From Holophagaceae bacterium (lineage in GTDB: Bacteria > Acidobacteriota > Holophagae > Holophagales > Holophagaceae), in contig JADKJH010000003.1 of NCBI GenBank assembly GCA_016722505.1, positions 248,001 to 312,000 on the forward strand: 64,000 nt of DNA. The letters run 5' to 3'. Positions 25,199 through 33,874 of this stretch are shown piece after piece (within the stretch, counting starts at the first letter, position 1; each line of letters opens with the position of its first letter). Position numbers and translations under genes: made by a program. The notes under the pieces are model-generated. The model saw nothing but the letters and a program-made list of their open reading frames with translations. It had not been told where the DNA came from and made no database searches.

Positions 25199-25737
25199 CC
25201 CGGTGGGATCTGGCCGCCTTCGCTTGGGGCTTGGCGGAATCCACTTTTTTCGTTCTGGTTCCTGATGTCCTGCTGACGGCGATGGCGCTGAAGGAGCCTC
25301 GCAGAGCGCAGCGCGCCTGCCTCTTCGCGGTGGCGGGGGCGCTGCTGGGCGGAGGCCTGATGTACGCGGCTGGACTACATGCGCCAGAGGGGGCCCGCCG
25401 CTTTCTTCTGTATCTTCCGGGCATTCATCCCGGCCTCCTGGAGACGGTGCGCGCCAACCTTCAGGATTACGGCCTGATGGCGCTGTTCCTCGGGCCTCTC
25501 CGCGGAATCCCCTACAAGATTTATGCAACCCTCAGCGGCGCGGCGGGGATCCACCTTCTGCCTCTGATGCTCGTGAGCATCCCTGCCCGCCTCCTGCGCT
25601 TCTCGCTCCTTAGCGCCTTGGCCGGCCTGTGCGGCCGAGGATTGAGGCCCCTTTCAGTGCGCTGGCAATTCATGATCCACGGGGCGCTCTGGACAGGTTT
25701 TTATGCGGCGTATTTCATCCTGATGGGCAGGGGCTAG
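25147..25737 (+). CDS. DedA/VTT-like small membrane protein
   Basis: The 196-residue product has five or six hydrophobic segments and resembles YqaA/DedA-type membrane proteins, with FLGPLRGIPYKIYA as the best-conserved stretch (Gly-Pro-x-Arg-Gly). The family is linked to lipid scrambling or lipid-carrier recycling. The ATG at 25147 has an excellent AAGGAG 5 nt upstream, although it overlaps plsC by 52 bp; GTG 25195 is an alternative. It ends overlapping the convergent yciO-like gene. Specific role not known. Confidence 0.7.
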   Translation: MPYERSGPGRSFPAVGVTRWDLAAFAWGLAESTFFVLVPDVLLTAMALKEPRRAQRACLFAVAGALLGGGLMYAAGLHAPEGARRFLLYLPGIHPGLLETVRANLQDYGLMALFLGPLRGIPYKIYATLSGAAGIHLLPLMLVSIPARLLRFSLLSALAGLCGRGLRPLSVRWQFMIHGALWTGFYAAYFILMGRG

Positions 25738-26354
25738 ATTGGCCAAGCTCCTGCGCCTTCGCGCACCAGCACGGGTTCTTCTCCGGTGAGATCAATGATG
25801 GTGCTGCCAATGCCGATAGGCTGGCCGCAATCAATCACCATGTCGAGGGCATGGCCTAGCTCTTCCTCGATCTCCCAAGCGGAATTCAGCGTGGCTTCGC
25901 CGCTGACATTGCAGCTGGTGGTGATGATGGGCTCGCCAAGCAATTTGGATAGCTGGTGGCAAAACGGGTGATCTGGAATGCGGAGTCCCACGATGGGGTG
26001 GGCTCTCCCTTTTCCCTTCGATTCCAGGTATCTCGGAACCTCATGGTTCGCAGGCAGCAGGGCGGTGTAGGGGCCTGGCAGCATCTGTTTTAGAAGGCGG
26101 AAGGTGGGGGTGTCAAGATGGCGGGTGTAACGGCACAGCATTTCGAAATCCGCGCACAAAATGCTCATGGGTTTTTTGGGATCCCGACCTTTGAGGCATT
26201 GGATGCGGGCCACCGCTTTTTTCCGGGACGCAAGACAGCCGAGTCCGAAGAGGGTGTCCGTTGGATAGGCGATGATGCCGTCTTTCAGCAACAGGTCTGC
26301 GATGCGCTGCAGCTGCCGTTCTTGGGGATTTTCCGGGTGGAGGGCGAGGATCAT
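25734..26354 (-). CDS. YrdC/YciO-type protein (threonylcarbamoyl-AMP synthase family)
   Basis: Cytoplasmic YrdC-fold protein. True TsaC/Sua5 members make threonylcarbamoyl-AMP for the t6A modification of tRNA. N-terminal IIAYPTDTLFGLGC; KGRDPKKPMSIL (KxR-type nucleotide site); LPGPYTALLPA; ITTSCNVSGEA (SxN); GIGSTIIDLTGEEPVLVREGAG. At 206 residues it is the short form and looks closest to YciO. Its stop overlaps the convergent DedA-like gene, and its start overlaps the NUDIX gene by 4 bp. Confidence 0.88.
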   Translation of the reverse strand: MILALHPENPQERQLQRIADLLLKDGIIAYPTDTLFGLGCLASRKKAVARIQCLKGRDPKKPMSILCADFEMLCRYTRHLDTPTFRLLKQMLPGPYTALLPANHEVPRYLESKGKGRAHPIVGLRIPDHPFCHQLSKLLGEPIITTSCNVSGEATLNSAWEIEEELGHALDMVIDCGQPIGIGSTIIDLTGEEPVLVREGAGAWPI

Positions 26355-27043
26355 GTCTTGGTTTCCGGCAGGTGGTTCCAGCGGTCCCTTCCTAAGCTGG
26401 GGTGTTCACTGGGGCGCTGGAAGAATCGTTCGGCCAGCCTCAGGGGAATCATCGCCGGGGCGCCGCTCCTGCGCGCTTGCAGGCTGAGCATCGCCATAGC
26501 GGTGAGGCCATCGCTGATCTCACCTGATAACACGCGCAGGAGGCATTGCGCAAAGGGCTCGCGATGAACCGCCAATTCTTCATCATCTTCCGCCTGGTGG
26601 TGGCCGTTCGATGGGCGCAGTTCCGTCGCGAGAAACAGAAAGGCTTCTTCATCCGTGCTGGAGTTGCTTGGGTGGAAGAATGCCAAGGGCTCCCATGAGC
26701 CGGCTTCAAGATTCGTTTCTTCAGCAAGCTCACGCCGGATGGTTTCAAAGGGGCTCTCGTGTTCCTCTCCGCCGCCTTCTGGGAGTTCCCAGCTGTACTG
26801 CTCCAGCGGATAGCGCCACTGGCCAACCAGCACCACCCTGTCTTCATCATCCAGCGCCAGGACTCCGCATGCAGAACGCTGGAATCCGCATACGGCGTAT
26901 TGCCCTTCGCGTCCCCGGCGGTGGCGGAAACGGTCTTCGCGCAGCCGGATCCACGGGGAATCATAAAGCGCCCGGCGTTCCAGAACCTCGTAGGGATCTG
27001 GTTCGGCAGGGATCGGCAGAAGAGGAAGCTGCATGTCTTTCAC
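26351..27043 (-). CDS. NUDIX hydrolase, probably ADP-ribose pyrophosphatase
   Basis: Hydrolyses nucleoside diphosphate-X compounds. The NUDIX box lies near residue 90 (GGGEEHESPFETIRRELAEE), fitting GX5EX7REUXEEXGU. Upstream LVGQWRYPLEQYSWELPEG is characteristic of ADP-ribose/ADP-sugar pyrophosphatases. Long C-terminal tail of about 80 residues. Overlaps the yciO-like gene start by 4 bp, so both are probably one operon. Confidence 0.87.
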   Translation of the reverse strand: MKDMQLPLLPIPAEPDPYEVLERRALYDSPWIRLREDRFRHRRGREGQYAVCGFQRSACGVLALDDEDRVVLVGQWRYPLEQYSWELPEGGGEEHESPFETIRRELAEETNLEAGSWEPLAFFHPSNSSTDEEAFLFLATELRPSNGHHQAEDDEELAVHREPFAQCLLRVLSGEISDGLTAMAMLSLQARRSGAPAMIPLRLAERFFQRPSEHPSLGRDRWNHLPETKT

Positions 27044-27053
27044 ATCGAAGTCG

Positions 27054-27150
27054 TTGCGACAAAATAATACTGGCCATTAAGAATGCGGGCTGGCATTAGG
27101 AGTTGTGCCGATAATCTGATCCACACAGGTTATTTTGGCACGGCCCCTAA
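27054..27150. repeat. Stem-loop repeat family, diverged copy 2
   Basis: The right part GGTTATTTTGGCACGGCCCC (27128-27147) matches the right arms of the repeats at 1822-1838 and 34256-34277. The left part near 27055-27073 (GCGACAAAATAATAC) is a weaker inverted match. The two are separated by about 55 bp. It lies between the NUDIX gene and the rpsO terminator. Confidence 0.5.
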
Positions 27151-27153
27151 ACA

Positions 27154-27178
27154 AAAACGCCCGCGATTGCGGGCGTTT
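27154..27178 (-). terminator. Rho-independent terminator of rpsO
   Basis: On the minus strand, a 10-bp stem AAACGCCCGC / GCGGGCGTTT (27155-27164 and 27169-27178) with a 4-nt loop is followed by T-rich sequence. It lies just after the rpsO stop. Confidence 0.85.
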
Positions 27179-27195
27179 CGCAGGCGGAATGAAAG

Positions 27196-27465
27196 TTAGC
27201 GGCGCAGCCCGAGGCGTTCGATGACCGTGGCGTAACGAGCCTTGTCCTTGCGCTTCAGGTAATCAAGAAGGCGGCGGCGCTGGCCCACCATGATCATCAA
27301 GCCGCGGCGGCTGTGGTAGTCCTTGGAGTGGATCTTGAAGTGCTCGGTCAGATCATTGATGCGCTTGGTGAGCAGGGCCACCTGGACTTCGGGAGAGCCG
27401 GTATCCGTGGCGTGCTGCTTGTAGTCTTCGATGATGATGGTTTTTTGTTCTAGCGAGAGGGCCAT
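27196..27465 (-). CDS. rpsO: 30S ribosomal protein S15
   Basis: Binds 16S rRNA helices 20-22 early in small-subunit assembly. The 89-residue protein matches S15 throughout: HATDTGSPEVQVALLTKRI, HFKIHSKDYHSRRGL and the ending GQRRRLLDYLKRKD. ATG 27465 is preceded by AAGGAG 6 nt upstream. Upstream frame extension is not coding. No pnp gene follows; a terminator does. The leader of about 110 bp down to the tRNA gene may carry the usual S15 autoregulatory structure, but I cannot define it. Confidence 0.97.
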   Translation of the reverse strand: MALSLEQKTIIIEDYKQHATDTGSPEVQVALLTKRINDLTEHFKIHSKDYHSRRGLMIMVGQRRRLLDYLKRKDKARYATVIERLGLRR

Positions 27466-27575
27466 GATGGCTCCTTTTCGGGGGTGTCTCCCGTCACCAT
27501 CCTCGCAGCCCCGTGCGCCGCTTGGTGGTCGAGTCCGGAGGAAGGCCGGACGCCTGTAATTTATTGTTGGCTGAT

Positions 27576-27600
27576 TATTTTCGTGCGGAGCACGAAAATA
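27576..27600. other. 11-bp hairpin between tRNA-Leu and rpsO
   Basis: TATTTTCGTGC (27576-27586) and its exact complement (27590-27600) surround a 3-nt loop. It sits 3 bp beyond the encoded CCA of tRNA-Leu. It may mark the tRNA 3' processing end or a weak terminator; no clean U-tract follows. Confidence 0.55.
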
Positions 27601-27602
27601 AA

Positions 27603-27688
27603 TGGTGCGGATAGAGGGAGTCGAACCCCCACGTCTTTTGAACACTAATACCTGAAACTAGCGCGTCTACCAATTCCGCCATATCCGC
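27603..27688 (-). tRNA. tRNA-Leu (CAG)
   Basis: Class II tRNA with long variable arm on the minus strand. The 7-bp acceptor is GCGGATA/TATCCGC, the D-arm contains GGTAGACGCG, the anticodon loop TTCAGGT gives CAG, and the T-loop is GGTTCGACTCC. CCA is encoded (27603-27605). It lies between the pilus operon and rpsO and may be co-transcribed with either. Confidence 0.95.
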
Positions 27689-27782
27689 TTCAAAGATCCC
27701 ATCCGTTCCCCTAAGGGCGCCGGAAAGACGAAACTCAAGCCTAGCGCGGGCCTGGATCCACTTCAAGAGAAAATCCCGCCGC

Positions 27783-28301
27783 CTACCAGTCTGAGTAGGC
27801 GATGTTGTTCATGCCGGACCCCTTGGCCAGGCTATAGACGTCAAAAATATTTCCACCACCCCAACTGGTGCTTTTGGCTTCGTCGTTGATGGAACGCAGT
27901 CCCCATTCGGGGCGGCCCGTGAAAGGGTCCACCGGAACGCGCCGGAGGAAGCGGATTTTCCCGCTCAGTGATCCGCTGGCTTGAGCGCCCTCCACGAGGA
28001 CTTCAAGGGATTCGGGGTAGCCCATGTTTTCTGGCGGTGGAGGCTTGATTCTTTGCTGGTCCACCGCGAGCTTGTAGCCATCAATGGCCATCCGCATCTC
28101 GCGGAGATCCCTCAGCAACTCCAACTCTTTCTGACGTTTGATTCCGTTGGTGGCCATGGGAACCACCGCCGAGGCCAGAATCAACAGCACTGTGGCGGTG
28201 ATGATCAGTTCCATCAGCGTGAAGGCGCGTTGGGCGATTGGGGCCCTCAGCCCGGGACTGCACTTCAGTCCTCCTTCAGCGCTCAGCCAGGCATTCGCCA
28301 T
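27783..28301 (-). CDS. Type IV pilin/GspG-like pseudopilin
   Basis: Prepilin-like protein with class III signal: basic leader, then RAFTLMELIITATVLLILASAVVPM, where the Glu five residues after the predicted cleavage site is visible. The globular part contains PVDPFTGRPEW and IFDVYS, typical of GspG-like major pseudopilins. ATG 28301 overlaps the secretin stop (ATGA), so this start is preferred over 28331. It is the last gene of the pilus/secretion operon. Confidence 0.88.
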   Translation of the reverse strand: MANAWLSAEGGLKCSPGLRAPIAQRAFTLMELIITATVLLILASAVVPMATNGIKRQKELELLRDLREMRMAIDGYKLAVDQQRIKPPPPENMGYPESLEVLVEGAQASGSLSGKIRFLRRVPVDPFTGRPEWGLRSINDEAKSTSWGGGNIFDVYSLAKGSGMNNIAYSDW

Positions 28302-30712
28302 CAATTCACCGTCACCAGAGCATTCACCCACCGCCCTGGAATAGGATTCTTGCCCACCATGAACGTGCCGCTCTGAATGAGAACGGGGGCGTTGCCTGGG
28401 GCCAGCGCCTCCACTTGAAGGGTGAGCAAGGCGCCGCTATCCACCGATGCGCCCGCCTTCTTGAAGGACACGGCGACGGCGCCATTCTTCCCGGGCTTTT
28501 GCTCCAGGGAGCCGCCATCGGCGGTGAGGAAGTCGCCCGGCGTGACTGAAACGAGTTTCAGCTTGGGATCAATGAGCAGATTGAAAGTCCCGGATGTGAG
28601 GCCCTTGGCGCTGCTGGCGTTGAGCGTGATCTGCAGCTTCTCGCCCTTTGCGAGCGTTTCGGAGTAGGGCGACATGAAGAAGACAAGATCTGCGTTGTCG
28701 TCCGAGGCCTTGGATTCAACAGCCTTGGGGTCAGGCACTGCTTCAGGCTTAACTTCGGCCTTGGGCTCTGGCTTGACCTCAGGTTTCACATCGCCCGGCG
28801 CTGGCGTAGCGGTGGGGACCGCTGTTGGCGCCGCCGCCGCGCCAGTGTTTAGAGGTGTGTTGGATGGAGCTACCGGCGCGACAGGCGCGGCGGTGACAGG
28901 GGTTGTCGGTTTGCCAGTTCCTTGGGCTTTGTCCTGCTTCATGTCCTCTGCTATCGATTCAGGAGTCTGGGAGAAGGGCCCAGCCTTGCTGGTGGCGAGA
29001 TCCGGATCGAAAGCTTCGAAGTCCTCGGACGAGAAACTGGCCTTGCGCACGAGCACAGTGCGGATGGTAAGCAGCACGTCTGTCTTCGCCTTGTTTTTCC
29101 GCGTGTTGCCCAGGAGCTTGCCGAGAACCGGGATATCCGAAATGCCCCAGATCCCTTGCAGGCTCTTCTGCTCTTCTTCCTTCAGAAGGCCACCGAACAC
29201 CGCGGTTTCGCCATCCCGCAACCGCGCCATGGTCTTGATGCTGCGCTTGCCGAGATCCGGCCGGCCTGCGGAGGATCCTGCTTTCAAGGTGGTGATGTCG
29301 GCATCTATCTTCATGGTGATATCGCCGTTGTTGTGGACGCGGGGCTCCACTTTGATCTTCACGCCCACATCCTCGTAGCTGAATTGGGTCTGCGCGCCGC
29401 CACCCAGGAGACCGCCCAGGCCGCCGATGCCGCCAGTCTGGCCCGTGCTGCTGGAGGGCAGGGAAAGGGCGCTTTGGGTGGTTGAGATTTTCTCGCCGAT
29501 GTTCACTTCTCCGGTCTCGCCGCTCAGCACGCGGACGTTCGGACTGGCTACGAGCTTGGCGTCGCCATTGCTCTTCAGCACATCCAAGGCGATGCTCGGG
29601 AAAAGGAACCGCAAATCCGCCTTGCTGATGCGGAGCGCGCCCTTGTTCTGGTTAAAGCTGCCTGTGTTGTCAATGGTGGCCCCCAAGCGGAAAACACCAG
29701 AGCCGCCGCCAAGGCCATCGGTGGGTGTGATGACCGGCAACAGGCCCACCTGCTCGGCGCTGCTTTCGGTGACTTCCAGCAGTTCCAGGTAGACCATGAC
29801 TTCCGGCTTGGCCTTGTCGAGCTGGCTCACAATGCGCTCGGCGATGACCAGTTCATTGGGCTTGGCCTTGATGGTCACAGCGTTCAGCCGCTTGTCCGTG
29901 AAGAGCTTGACCTGGGGGATGATCGTCTGGAGGATCTGGCGGACGCCGTCCACCTCGGCATTGCTCAGATAGAAAGTCCGGATGAGATGGTTTTCATAGA
30001 GTTCCCTGTTCTGCGGGTTGACCTTGAAAATCATGATGGTTTTTTCATCAAGCTTTTTATAGAAGAGATCGTTCTGAAGCATCAGAGTGTCCAGGGCCCG
30101 CTGGAAACTGAGGCCCTGCATATCAATCTGCACCTGCATATCCTGGAAGGAGGAGTGGGGGATGATATTCACTCCCGACGCCTTGCTCAGGATCGAGAAG
30201 ATCTCTTTCAGGCTGGTCTTTTTGGAAAAAGTCAGGGAGATGCCTTCAATCGAACGGGGATTCAACTGCATGGGGCCTGTGGCATCGGCCTTGGCTTTGG
30301 CTGAGGAGTAATCTTCGGCGGATTCCCGGGCTTTGCGGCGCTGCTCATCCAATTGCATGATGGCCAGCTCATCCAGGGCGATGACGTTGTTGGGATCCAG
30401 CACCAGGGCGCGCTTCAGCTCCATGGCGGTCTCATCCAATTGCCCGCGCGACTTCATGACTTTGGCTTTTTCGATGTGTTCCGTGGCCGCCAGCGGCGCG
30501 GCGCGGCGATAGCCATTCCTGGCCTGCACGTTGCCCGGATCCTTGCGCAGGATGGACTGGTATTCGCGGGTCGCGTCTTCGTAGCGCCCCTCTGAAAAAG
30601 CGTGATTAGCGCGGTGCAGGCTGCAACCCAGGCCGGCCACCAGCACTGATGCCACTAGGAGCGTTTGGGCCATCTTGGGGGATGGGAATCGTAGGTATCG
30701 GTTCAGCAGCAT
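28301..30712 (-). CDS. Secretin (PilQ/GspD family) with TPR-like N-terminus and C-terminal cohesin-like domain
   Basis: Outer-membrane multimeric channel for type IV pilus or type II secretion. The N-terminus has a hydrophobic stretch ending in a lipobox (VAGLGC), then TPR-like helices (ANHAFSEGRYEDATREY). N-domains (about 150-300) follow, then the secretin core with GEVNIGEKI and VGVKIKVEPRVHNNGDI and the segment AVFGGLLKEEEQKS. A Pro/Ala/Val/Glu-rich linker leads to a C-terminal cohesin-like beta domain (about 670-800). MAQTLLV at 30673 is an alternative start. This secretin-cohesin arrangement is, as far as I recall, common in Acidobacteriota. Confidence 0.87.
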   Translation of the reverse strand: MLLNRYLRFPSPKMAQTLLVASVLVAGLGCSLHRANHAFSEGRYEDATREYQSILRKDPGNVQARNGYRRAAPLAATEHIEKAKVMKSRGQLDETAMELKRALVLDPNNVIALDELAIMQLDEQRRKARESAEDYSSAKAKADATGPMQLNPRSIEGISLTFSKKTSLKEIFSILSKASGVNIIPHSSFQDMQVQIDMQGLSFQRALDTLMLQNDLFYKKLDEKTIMIFKVNPQNRELYENHLIRTFYLSNAEVDGVRQILQTIIPQVKLFTDKRLNAVTIKAKPNELVIAERIVSQLDKAKPEVMVYLELLEVTESSAEQVGLLPVITPTDGLGGGSGVFRLGATIDNTGSFNQNKGALRISKADLRFLFPSIALDVLKSNGDAKLVASPNVRVLSGETGEVNIGEKISTTQSALSLPSSSTGQTGGIGGLGGLLGGGAQTQFSYEDVGVKIKVEPRVHNNGDITMKIDADITTLKAGSSAGRPDLGKRSIKTMARLRDGETAVFGGLLKEEEQKSLQGIWGISDIPVLGKLLGNTRKNKAKTDVLLTIRTVLVRKASFSSEDFEAFDPDLATSKAGPFSQTPESIAEDMKQDKAQGTGKPTTPVTAAPVAPVAPSNTPLNTGAAAAPTAVPTATPAPGDVKPEVKPEPKAEVKPEAVPDPKAVESKASDDNADLVFFMSPYSETLAKGEKLQITLNASSAKGLTSGTFNLLIDPKLKLVSVTPGDFLTADGGSLEQKPGKNGAVAVSFKKAGASVDSGALLTLQVEALAPGNAPVLIQSGTFMVGKNPIPGRWVNALVTVN

Positions 30713-30766
30713 GGGGCCATCCAGATTGTCAGTTGAGGCTTTGAATGAATGAAAGTCAGGTGAAGG

Positions 30767-31432
30767 TTAGAAATCGTTGGTGACCTGGGTATTGGCGCCT
30801 GCGGATCCGGCGAAGTCCCGGACTTCCAAGGCCATCCGCATGTCCGCGTACTTGGTGTTCTGGAATTCTGCCTTGGTGTCGCTTAGCTTCACGAGCTTCC
30901 AGGTGGTGTTTTCCATGTGGCCAAGCGGGAAGGTGAAAGGCTCTTCGCCCTTGAAGAATGCTCCGATGGGTCCGGATGTTTTCGACTCCAAGAAACCGAT
31001 GTAGCGCAAGGACTGGGGCCGTGTGGCTTGCTCGGCATCCCGGATGGCTTTCTTGGCTGCGGCCTCCAACTCTGCAGGTGTGGGAGGGTCAGGAATTTTC
31101 ACCGGTGGTGGCGGTGGTGGCGGCGGTGGCGCGCCTTCAAAAAGGAACAGATCGCGATGCATCTTGGCTTCATTGGGCAGTTCGCCCGCCATGTCCAGCT
31201 TCGCCAGATCGGGGAGTTTCCCCAGCGCCACTACTTGCGCGTCGGTCAGGCCTGCTGTTTGCAGTGAACCCACGCGACCCGGTCCCAACTTCCTTTTGGG
31301 TGCAGCGCTGGGCCAAAGCCATACCAAGACGACCACGAAGAGCACGAGCATGCCTTGAGTGCGGCGATTGGTTTTCAATTCCTGGAGCAGGGCTTTTGCA
31401 TCCATGCCCTTGGAGAGGGAGCCGTTGCTCAT
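30767..31432 (-). CDS. PilP-like pilus assembly protein
   Basis: The 221-residue protein has one N-terminal membrane helix (MLVLFVVVLVWLWP), a nine-proline run near residue 105, and a C-terminal beta domain (LRYIGFLESKTSGPIGAFFKGEEPFTFPLG) like the region in which PilP/GspC proteins contact the secretin. Position directly before the secretin and after pilO supports PilP. It overlaps the pilO stop by 4 bp. Confidence 0.65.
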   Translation of the reverse strand: MSNGSLSKGMDAKALLQELKTNRRTQGMLVLFVVVLVWLWPSAAPKRKLGPGRVGSLQTAGLTDAQVVALGKLPDLAKLDMAGELPNEAKMHRDLFLFEGAPPPPPPPPPVKIPDPPTPAELEAAAKKAIRDAEQATRPQSLRYIGFLESKTSGPIGAFFKGEEPFTFPLGHMENTTWKLVKLSDTKAEFQNTKYADMRMALEVRDFAGSAGANTQVTNDF

Positions 31433-32024
31433 GCTTCCTCCTGCCCGGTGGATTCAGATTTGGGAGTGGTTCCGGAATGCCGGAAGGCGCGGAGGCTGAC
31501 ACTTAACCGTGCGCCTTCGGGACTTTCTTCGAGCCGCGCGGAACCCACGGCGAAAGGCAGTCCGCTGCCTTCCAATGCCAGCATGAAGGGTTTCATGGCG
31601 GGATAGATGCCGAGCACCGTGAACTCTACATCAAGGGATTCCAGGTCCGTGCCTTTGGCGCCTTCCCGGCTTGGAAGGCCGTACTTCACGGTCTGCAGAC
31701 GCACGCCGTTTTCCTTCGCTTTTTCATACAGGATCTGGCTGAGTTCCCATTGGAGCTGGCCGACATTGCCCGAAGGCATCTTTTTTCAAGTTCCTCAAGG
31801 TGTTTTTGATCCAGGGTCAGGCGATCCACCAGCTGCTGCCGTTCTGCAAGCTGCTGGACCTGGGCAGTGAGAAGGGCTTTGGCGTCCCTTCGGGCTTTTT
31901 CCTGTTCATCCCGCCGACGGGATGCATCGGGCAGCACGAACAGTGCGACCGCCAATGCGGCGAGCATGAGAACTCCACCACCAGCGGCTCGGATCGAGCT
32001 GGTACGTAGCGTTGTGGTGCTCAT
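31429..32024 (-). CDS. pilO: PilO-like pilus assembly protein, interrupted by a -1 frameshift
   Basis: Two overlapping reading frames form one PilO-like protein of about 197 residues: an N-terminal membrane helix (GGGVLMLAALAVALFVLP), a coiled coil (VQQLAERQQLVDRLTLDQ), and a ferredoxin-like C-terminal domain. The break is at the A6 run near 31783-31790. After HLEELEK the present frame reads on out of register, whereas one more A gives HLEELEKKMPSGNVGQ and continues into the downstream frame. This is either a sequencing/assembly deletion, a real mutation, or transcriptional slippage on poly(A). The neighbouring pilN has a similar lesion. Confidence 0.72.
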
Positions 32025-32901
32025 GGGCGGCCTCCGGCGTCATTCTGGCGGCCACCTCTGATGAGGCCTCCCGCGTCATTCTGGCGGTCGCCCGGCCGGG
32101 GAGGAAAGGCTCGTCCGGGACGGCCCAAGGGGCGTGCATCGGGACGTTGTGATGGAGCCATGGGAGTTGGCAGGCCAAACCGCTGGGCAGGCAGGGATTG
32201 TGGCGCTGTGGGAAGGCTTGTCGGTCGCGTTTGGCCCGAAGCAGACGGCGCATTGCCCTTGCCTTTCAGGTTTACAGGCGTCGGCTGCGCCCAGCCCCTA
32301 AGCTTTTCGAACAGGGGGAACGGCTTGTAAGAAGATAGCACCGAAACCACCGGAAGGAAAATTTCAAAGTCCACCCCGCCGCCGGTGCGCTCGGCTTCAC
32401 GCTCCAAAATCACTTGCTGGAACAGATCATCTTTCTGAAGTGAGACGATGAATTTTTCTTCGGCCTCGCGGGTCCTGGCTTCGCCTTTCAGTTTCAAGGC
32501 CACCCGTTGATCGGAGCCACGCACTTTCTGAATGGCCTTGAGGCGCACATCCTGCACAAGGCTTCGCTCCAATTCAGCCGTGAGGCGCGACCAGGGCAGG
32601 GTCCGCTCTGTGAATATCCGCTCCGCAAGCTTCCATCGAGGCAGCTCTTTCGCAACGTCCACCGACTTCAGCTGCTCCACGAGTTTTTCCTGCTTCCGGG
32701 CCGCAGCCTGGGCATCCCGGCTGATGAGAATGGCCTGGGCGCCAGCTTCCTGGCCTGGTTGGCGCGTAAGCCCCAGGTCGCCAATGCCCCGATAAGGCAA
32801 AGGGCGCCGACGACGATGGCGCTCCAGCCAAGGGCCAGATGCTTCTGCCGCCAGATGGTGGGCTGTGGCGCGAGATTGAGTTTGAGAACCGGGATGGGCA
32901 T
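32021..32901 (-). CDS. pilN: PilN-like pilus assembly protein, interrupted by a -1 frameshift
   Basis: The N-terminal 60 residues lie in the frame beginning at 32901: IPVLKLNLAP, then a hydrophobic helix GWSAIVVGALCLIGALATWG, the pattern of PilN. The rest is in the frame that ends at 32021 (RDAQAAARKQEKLVEQLKS, coiled coil, then a ferredoxin-like domain and a Pro/Arg-rich tail with duplicated GGRQNDAGG). The frames join near 32750 if one base is missing. PilN links PilM to PilO in the inner membrane. Overlaps pilM and pilO by short stretches. Confidence 0.68.
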
Positions 32902-33641
32902 CAGAGGGCCTCACTCACGGGGATCTCGGGCTGGATCATGTGGAGTGGAATGGATGTGGGAGGGAAGGTAGGCGCGCCCCAGACCCAGAGTTCCTGGGGG
33001 GACCGGTTTTCCCGTTGCAAAAAGGCAGAGGAGGGAAGGATGCGTTCGGCGATCCACGCATCGGGATCCGCCGGTTCACTCCACTGGCGCAACAGCGATA
33101 AGCTGCGGCCCCAGGCCGCCAGCGTCCCGGTGAATTTTCCCCCGGAGGCAGGGCACAGCGAGAGCAACATTCCTGGCATGGTGCGGCTGGGGGCCAAGCG
33201 GTTGTAAAGCCACAGCCATCGCGGCAGCAGGACGTTCAGCGAGCGGCCCATCTTGAGCGCCAATTGGACCCATGCGTCACGCTGCGCTTCAGGCATTCCC
33301 GCCAGCAGCCAGGCCCCGTCATCCAGAGGCAGCGCTTGCACGGCATGGGGAGTATCCAAAGCCATGGCCTGATTGAAACGCCAGCGAAAGAATGCATCCC
33401 GGGCCTCGGCGCCGGGTGGCAGCTCGACGATGTCCCGGAGCAATACGGACGGGGCCATGAGATCGTCCACGATCCATTGCGTGGGACCGGTTGGTAAATT
33501 GGTGAGCGCCTGAGCCAGCTCATCTTCGCTGGGAAGCCCATCGGCTGAACGGATGGGCCGGTCACCGCTTTCGGTGTGCAGACGATGGGGTTCGACCCAC
33601 AACACCGAGGCGCTTTTGGCCCCGAAAGAAAACAAACTCAT
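32901..33641 (-). CDS. PilM/GspL-like actin-fold protein
   Basis: The 246-residue protein lies where PilM normally is, before pilN and pilO. It shows a beta-rich N-terminus (SVLWVEPHRLHTES), ILPSSAF, and LVWGAPTF-like strands, but lacks obvious ATP-binding motifs, so it may be a divergent PilM or GspL cytoplasmic domain. It overlaps the upstream small gene by 4 bp and pilN by one base. Assignment rests mainly on context. Confidence 0.6.
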   Translation of the reverse strand: MSLFSFGAKSASVLWVEPHRLHTESGDRPIRSADGLPSEDELAQALTNLPTGPTQWIVDDLMAPSVLLRDIVELPPGAEARDAFFRWRFNQAMALDTPHAVQALPLDDGAWLLAGMPEAQRDAWVQLALKMGRSLNVLLPRWLWLYNRLAPSRTMPGMLLSLCPASGGKFTGTLAAWGRSLSLLRQWSEPADPDAWIAERILPSSAFLQRENRSPQELWVWGAPTFPPTSIPLHMIQPEIPVSEAL

Positions 33642-33874
33642 TTAGTTTTCTCCTGGTTGCTGCTGCTCTCATCCTGCTTCGTCTTGAGTGACTTTGCGAA
33701 CCTGGCCTGAGCCCGATTCTGGCCGTGGTACCACCCCCAGCAGAAAATCATCGTGGCGCTGAAGGCATGCAACCACCACCATCCGCTCATGGGATACCGC
33801 ATGGAATCGGGCAAGGGGGGCACGAAATCTCCAGGGAGAAGGTGGAACTGGTTGGAATAGCGGTTTAATGGCAA
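33638..33874 (-). CDS. Small membrane-associated hypothetical protein
   Basis: Seventy-eight residues with a single hydrophobic, Trp-rich segment (MSGWWWLHAFSATMIFCWGW) and a charged C-terminal tail rich in Lys, Glu, Ser and Gln. It overlaps the pilM-like gene by ATGA and is the first gene of the pilus operon. I do not recognise the family. A small accessory or regulatory membrane protein of the pilus machine is possible. Confidence 0.6.
   Translation of the reverse strand: MPLNRYSNQFHLLPGDFVPPLPDSMRYPMSGWWWLHAFSATMIFCWGWYHGQNRAQARFAKSLKTKQDESSSNQEKTK

Noticed and set aside
27576..27600. Calling the hairpin after tRNA-Leu a firm terminator
   Set aside because: No U-tract follows the stem on the minus strand, so only a hairpin is reported.
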